A stretch of 64,000 nt of DNA from the NCBI RefSeq assembly GCF_009904105.1, contig NZ_JAAABJ010000595.1:1-64000 (forward strand). The letters run 5' to 3'. The first letter of the stretch is position 1; each line of letters starts with the position of its first letter. Shown here in pieces: positions 60,766-64,000 of this stretch. Position numbers and translations under genes: made by a program. Below the pieces are notes generated by a model. That model was not told the DNA's origin. It searched no databases and saw only the letters and a list, made by a program, of their open reading frames with translations. This stretch comes from Elizabethkingia argenteiflava. GTDB taxonomy: Bacteria > Bacteroidota > Bacteroidia > Flavobacteriales > Weeksellaceae.

Positions 60766-63700
60766 ATGAAGAAGTTTACCGAGTATAAAAGCTTAGATCT
60801 TATAGGCTCTGCCCATGCTATATCAAAGTTCTGGAAGGAGGATAATACCTTTAAGAAAAGTGTGGAAAATCGTCAGGGGAAGCCTGAATATGTTTTTTAT
60901 GAAGGTCCTCCATCCGCAAATGGAATGCCGGGGATCCATCATGTTATGTCGAGGAGTTTAAAAGATATTTTTTGTCGTTTCCAGACTCAGAATGGTAAGC
61001 AGGTTTTTCGAAAAGCTGGTTGGGATACCCATGGGTTGCCTATTGAATTGGGTGTAGAAAAAGAATTAGGAATCACAAAAGAGGATATAGGTAATAGCAT
61101 TAGTGTAGAAGATTACAATCAGGCATGTCGCAAAGCGGTGATGCGTTATACCGATGTCTGGAATAAACTCACCCAGAATATTGGTTATTGGGTAGATTTA
61201 CAGAAGCCTTATATTACCTATGATTCTAAATATATGGAAACTGTATGGTGGCTTTTGAAGCAGCTTTATAATAATAGTTTGCTCTATAAAGGCTATACAG
61301 TACAACCCTATTCGCCGGCAGCCGGTACAGGGCTTTCCTCTCATGAATTGAATCAGCCAGGAACTTACCGTGATGTATCAGATACCAGTATTGTAGCCCA
61401 GTTTAGGGTGAAAAAAGAAACAACGTCTTTGTTCATTGATATTGAGGGGGATGTTGATATTTTAGCTTGGACTACGACCCCTTGGACGCTTCCTTCAAAT
61501 ACAGCTTTAACTGTAGGGGGAGATATCCAATATGTGTTGGTTAAAACCTTCAATCAATATACTTTTGAGCCTATCCATGTTGTTTTAGCCAAGGTGCTAT
61601 TAGAAAAAAACTTTGGTAAGAAATATACGCCTGGTGAAGCGCAGGACTTTATAGATTATACCCCTCAAAGTAAGACCATACCTTACACAATATTAAAAGA
61701 ATTTACAGGTGAGCAACTGGCCGGAACTTATTACGAACAGTTATTGCCATGGATTAGGCTAGAAGAAAATGAAGATCAAGCGTTTAGAGTGATTGTTGGA
61801 GATTTTGTAACCACTGAAGATGGTACAGGAATCGTACATACTTCGCCTACATTTGGTGCTGATGATGCACGAGTGTCGAAGGAAAATGGGATACCTCCAT
61901 TGTTGGCTAAAGATGCCAATGATCATCTTATCCCATTGGTTGATTTACAAGGGCGTTTTATTCGAGGGGGAGAGATTCCTGAGCTTTTTGCAGGTAAATA
62001 TATCAAAAATGAGTATTATGAAAAAGGTACGGCTCCCGATAAATCGTGGGATGTAGAGTTAGCCATTTTACTAAAGACCCAAAATAAAGCTTTTAAAGTA
62101 GAAAAATACGTTCACAGCTATCCTCACTGCTGGAGAACCGATAAACCTATATTGTACTATCCTTTGGATTCGTGGTTTGTAAAGATGACAGCTGTAAAAG
62201 ATCGCTTAGTACAACTTAATCAACAAATCAACTGGAAACCTAAATCTACAGGGGAGGGACGCTTTGGCAATTGGCTAGAGAATGTAAATGACTGGAATCT
62301 TTCGCGTTCCCGATATTGGGGTATTCCTTTGCCTATATGGAGAACAGAGGATCTAAGTGAAGAAAAAATTATAGGCTCAGTGGAGGATTTGATGCATGAA
62401 ATTCAGAAGTCAATAGATGCGGGTTTTATGAAAAATCACCCATATGAAGGCTTTGAAGTGGGAAATATGGAGGACGCCAATTATGCCAAGGTGGACCTGC
62501 ATAAAAATATTGTAGATCAGATTATTCTAGTTTCAGCTACAGGGAAGCCTATGAAAAGAGAAGAAGATCTTATTGATGTATGGTTTGATTCTGGTTCTAT
62601 GCCTTATGCTCAACTGCACTATCCATTCGAAAATAAAGAAGTAATTGATGAGCGAAAAGCATTCCCTGCTGATTTTATAGCAGAAGGTGTGGACCAGACA
62701 AGAGGTTGGTTTTATACCTTGCATGCCATAGCAACAGCGGTGTTTGATTCTGTCGCTTATAAAAACGTAATTTCCAATGGCTTGGTTTTGGATAAAAACG
62801 GGCACAAAATGTCTAAACGGCTCGGCAATGCCATAGATCCATTTAAGACCTTGGAATCTTATGGTCCGGATGCGACCCGGTGGTATATGATTTCGAATGC
62901 CATGCCGTGGGAAAATCTCAAGTTCGATCTAGACGGTATAGATGAGGTAAGAAGAAAATTTTTTGGGACCCTATATAATACTTACTCATTTTTTGCGTTG
63001 TATGCTAATGTAGATGGTTTTAGATATGAAGAAGCAGATATTCAAGATCGTCCCGAAATTGATAGATGGATACTCTCGGAACTCAATCTCCTGTTGAAGG
63101 AGGTAAAAGCTTTTTATGAAGATTATGAACCGACTAAAGTAGCTCGAGCGATTAATACTTTTGTTAATGATAATCTTTCCAATTGGTATGTACGCTTGTG
63201 TAGAAGACGTTTTTGGAAGGGAGAGTACACGGAAGATAAAATTTCGGCCTACCAAACTTTATATACCTGTTTGGTGACAGTGGCCAAGATTTCGGCTCCT
63301 ATAGCGCCTTTCTTTATGGATCAGTTATATCGAGATCTAAACCGGGCTACGATGAAAGAACAAGCGTCCTCGGTACACTTAACCGATTTTCCTTTAGCAG
63401 AGGAGGGAAAAATAGAGTATTCCTTGGTGGAAAAAACACATTTGGCACAACAAGTGACTTCTATGGTTTTTTCACTAAGAAAGAAAGAGAATATCAAAGT
63501 TCGGCAGCCTTTACAAAAAGTTTTGATACCGATCTTAGATCACAAAACAAGAGAACAGATAACTGCTGTGGCGGAGCTGATTAAGCAGGAAGTAAACGTG
63601 AAAGAACTGCAGATGATTAATGCTGAAGAAGCGTCTCATCTTATTGTCAAGCAGATTAAACCTAATTTCAAAACGCTAGGTCCTAAATTAGGGAAAGATA

Positions 63701-64000
63701 TGAAGAAGGTGGCTGCCGAAATAGCTGCTTTTAACGATGAGCAAATTTCCAGTTTGGAGAAAGAAGGTCATTTAAAGGTTCAGGGGTATGAGATTACTAC
63801 AAATGATGTAGAGATCTTAACTAAAGATATACCTGGCTGGACAGTAGCTTCTGAGGCTAAGTTAACCGTAGCATTAGATCTTAATATTACGGATGCTTTA
63901 AGATCAGAGGGTATTGCAAGAGAGCTTATCAATAGGGTGCAAAACCTTAGAAAAGATAAAAAGTTTGAAATTAATGATCGGATTATCATTGAATTACAAA
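60766..64000 (+). CDS. ileS: Isoleucyl-tRNA synthetase (cut at the window edge)
   Basis: IleS charges tRNA-Ile and edits misactivated valine. From the ATG at 60766 (MKKFTEYKSLDLIG) the frame is open for 1078 codons to the window end; Bacteroidota homologues have about 1130 residues, so a short C-terminal piece is missing. Seen are the HIGH-type motif PPSANGMPGIHH near residue 48, the editing-domain segment with AWTTTPWTLPSNTA near 232, and the KMSKS-type loop GHKMSKRLGN near 683. The size and these segments resemble the eukaryote-like class of IleRS found in Bacteroidota. A weaker -7-type match (TAAATTTA, 60726-60733) lies upstream. Confidence 0.95.
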   Translation, partial: MKKFTEYKSLDLIGSAHAISKFWKEDNTFKKSVENRQGKPEYVFYEGPPSANGMPGIHHVMSRSLKDIFCRFQTQNGKQVFRKAGWDTHGLPIELGVEKELGITKEDIGNSISVEDYNQACRKAVMRYTDVWNKLTQNIGYWVDLQKPYITYDSKYMETVWWLLKQLYNNSLLYKGYTVQPYSPAAGTGLSSHELNQPGTYRDVSDTSIVAQFRVKKETTSLFIDIEGDVDILAWTTTPWTLPSNTALTVGGDIQYVLVKTFNQYTFEPIHVVLAKVLLEKNFGKKYTPGEAQDFIDYTPQSKTIPYTILKEFTGEQLAGTYYEQLLPWIRLEENEDQAFRVIVGDFVTTEDGTGIVHTSPTFGADDARVSKENGIPPLLAKDANDHLIPLVDLQGRFIRGGEIPELFAGKYIKNEYYEKGTAPDKSWDVELAILLKTQNKAFKVEKYVHSYPHCWRTDKPILYYPLDSWFVKMTAVKDRLVQLNQQINWKPKSTGEGRFGNWLENVNDWNLSRSRYWGIPLPIWRTEDLSEEKIIGSVEDLMHEIQKSIDAGFMKNHPYEGFEVGNMEDANYAKVDLHKNIVDQIILVSATGKPMKREEDLIDVWFDSGSMPYAQLHYPFENKEVIDERKAFPADFIAEGVDQTRGWFYTLHAIATAVFDSVAYKNVISNGLVLDKNGHKMSKRLGNAIDPFKTLESYGPDATRWYMISNAMPWENLKFDLDGIDEVRRKFFGTLYNTYSFFALYANVDGFRYEEADIQDRPEIDRWILSELNLLLKEVKAFYEDYEPTKVARAINTFVNDNLSNWYVRLCRRRFWKGEYTEDKISAYQTLYTCLVTVAKISAPIAPFFMDQLYRDLNRATMKEQASSVHLTDFPLAEEGKIEYSLVEKTHLAQQVTSMVFSLRKKENIKVRQPLQKVLIPILDHKTREQITAVAELIKQEVNVKELQMINAEEASHLIVKQIKPNFKTLGPKLGKDMKKVAAEIAAFNDEQISSLEKEGHLKVQGYEITTNDVEILTKDIPGWTVASEAKLTVALDLNITDALRSEGIARELINRVQNLRKDKKFEINDRIIIELQ

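Noticed and set aside
1-64000. CRISPR arrays, insertion sequences, prophage, restriction or toxin-antitoxin genes
   Set aside because: Looked for on both strands by eye; no repeat-spacer pattern, transposase, integrase or defence gene was found, and the genes are core functions of similar composition.

Overview
The window is AT-rich bacterial chromosome from the Bacteroidota, most likely class Flavobacteriia and close to the Weeksellaceae/Chryseobacterium group. The evidence is: many TAnnTTTG -7 boxes and no obvious Shine-Dalgarno sequences; a complete alternative complex III operon (actABCDEF); family-level markers (DUF4271, DUF4293, DUF4296, the Bacteroidota form of Rho with a long charged insertion, a Tgt without its zinc cysteines); and gene pairs usual in this class (hemD with DUF4271; mannosyltransferase-DUF4296-tgt-LptF/G; uppS-bamA-ompH). 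The placement below class level is inference from protein similarity remembered, not searched. I saw no rRNA, tRNA, CRISPR array, phage or insertion sequence.

Layout. 0.5-3.4 kb: thiL with a thioesterase, then a divergent flavoprotein. 3.6-6.9 kb: mutS and a divergent SPOUT RNA methyltransferase. 6.9-7.3 kb: a gene-free stretch with a large inverted repeat. 7.3-13.9 kb: envelope genes, namely a zinc metallopeptidase, an LtaS-like membrane sulfatase-fold protein with altered metal-site residues, a small lipoprotein, and two tandem S41 peptidase lipoproteins. 13.9-16.9 kb: ribH, a TPR protein, apt and a lipoprotein. 17.3-25.7 kb: the act operon, the quinol-oxidising respiratory complex that passes electrons to cytochrome c. 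25.9-28.8 kb: a SPOR-like exported protein and a two-component system. 29-32.9 kb: oligopeptidase B-like peptidase, hemD and DUF4271. 33-43.4 kb: a mostly rightward run covering a dolichol-phosphate-mannose-type glycosyltransferase, tgt, LptF/G, rsfS, ftsH, cdsA, psd and a SulP transporter, with birA in the opposite direction. 43.4-49 kb: an MsbA-type ABC exporter, DUF4293, rho, an exported protein, and an ECF sigma factor preceded by a long RNA-type hairpin and followed by a 45-residue protein gene. 49.6-60.5 kb: leftward trpS, rfbD, a thioesterase, ompH/Skp, bamA, uppS, an arginase-fold protein and topA. 60.8 kb to the right edge: ileS, cut by the window.

How the genes fit together: this is mainly core genome. 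Phospholipid synthesis (cdsA, psd), undecaprenyl carrier synthesis (uppS), outer-membrane assembly (bamA, ompH), lipopolysaccharide export (LptF/G, MsbA-type) and respiration (act) are all represented. The least ordinary items are the nested hairpin in front of the ECF sigma gene with its small-protein neighbour; enzymes whose metal-binding residues are replaced (Tgt, LtaS-like protein, arginase-fold protein); and a recurrent pattern in which the TTTG of a -7 promoter box supplies a false in-frame TTG start codon, which I used to correct several gene starts.
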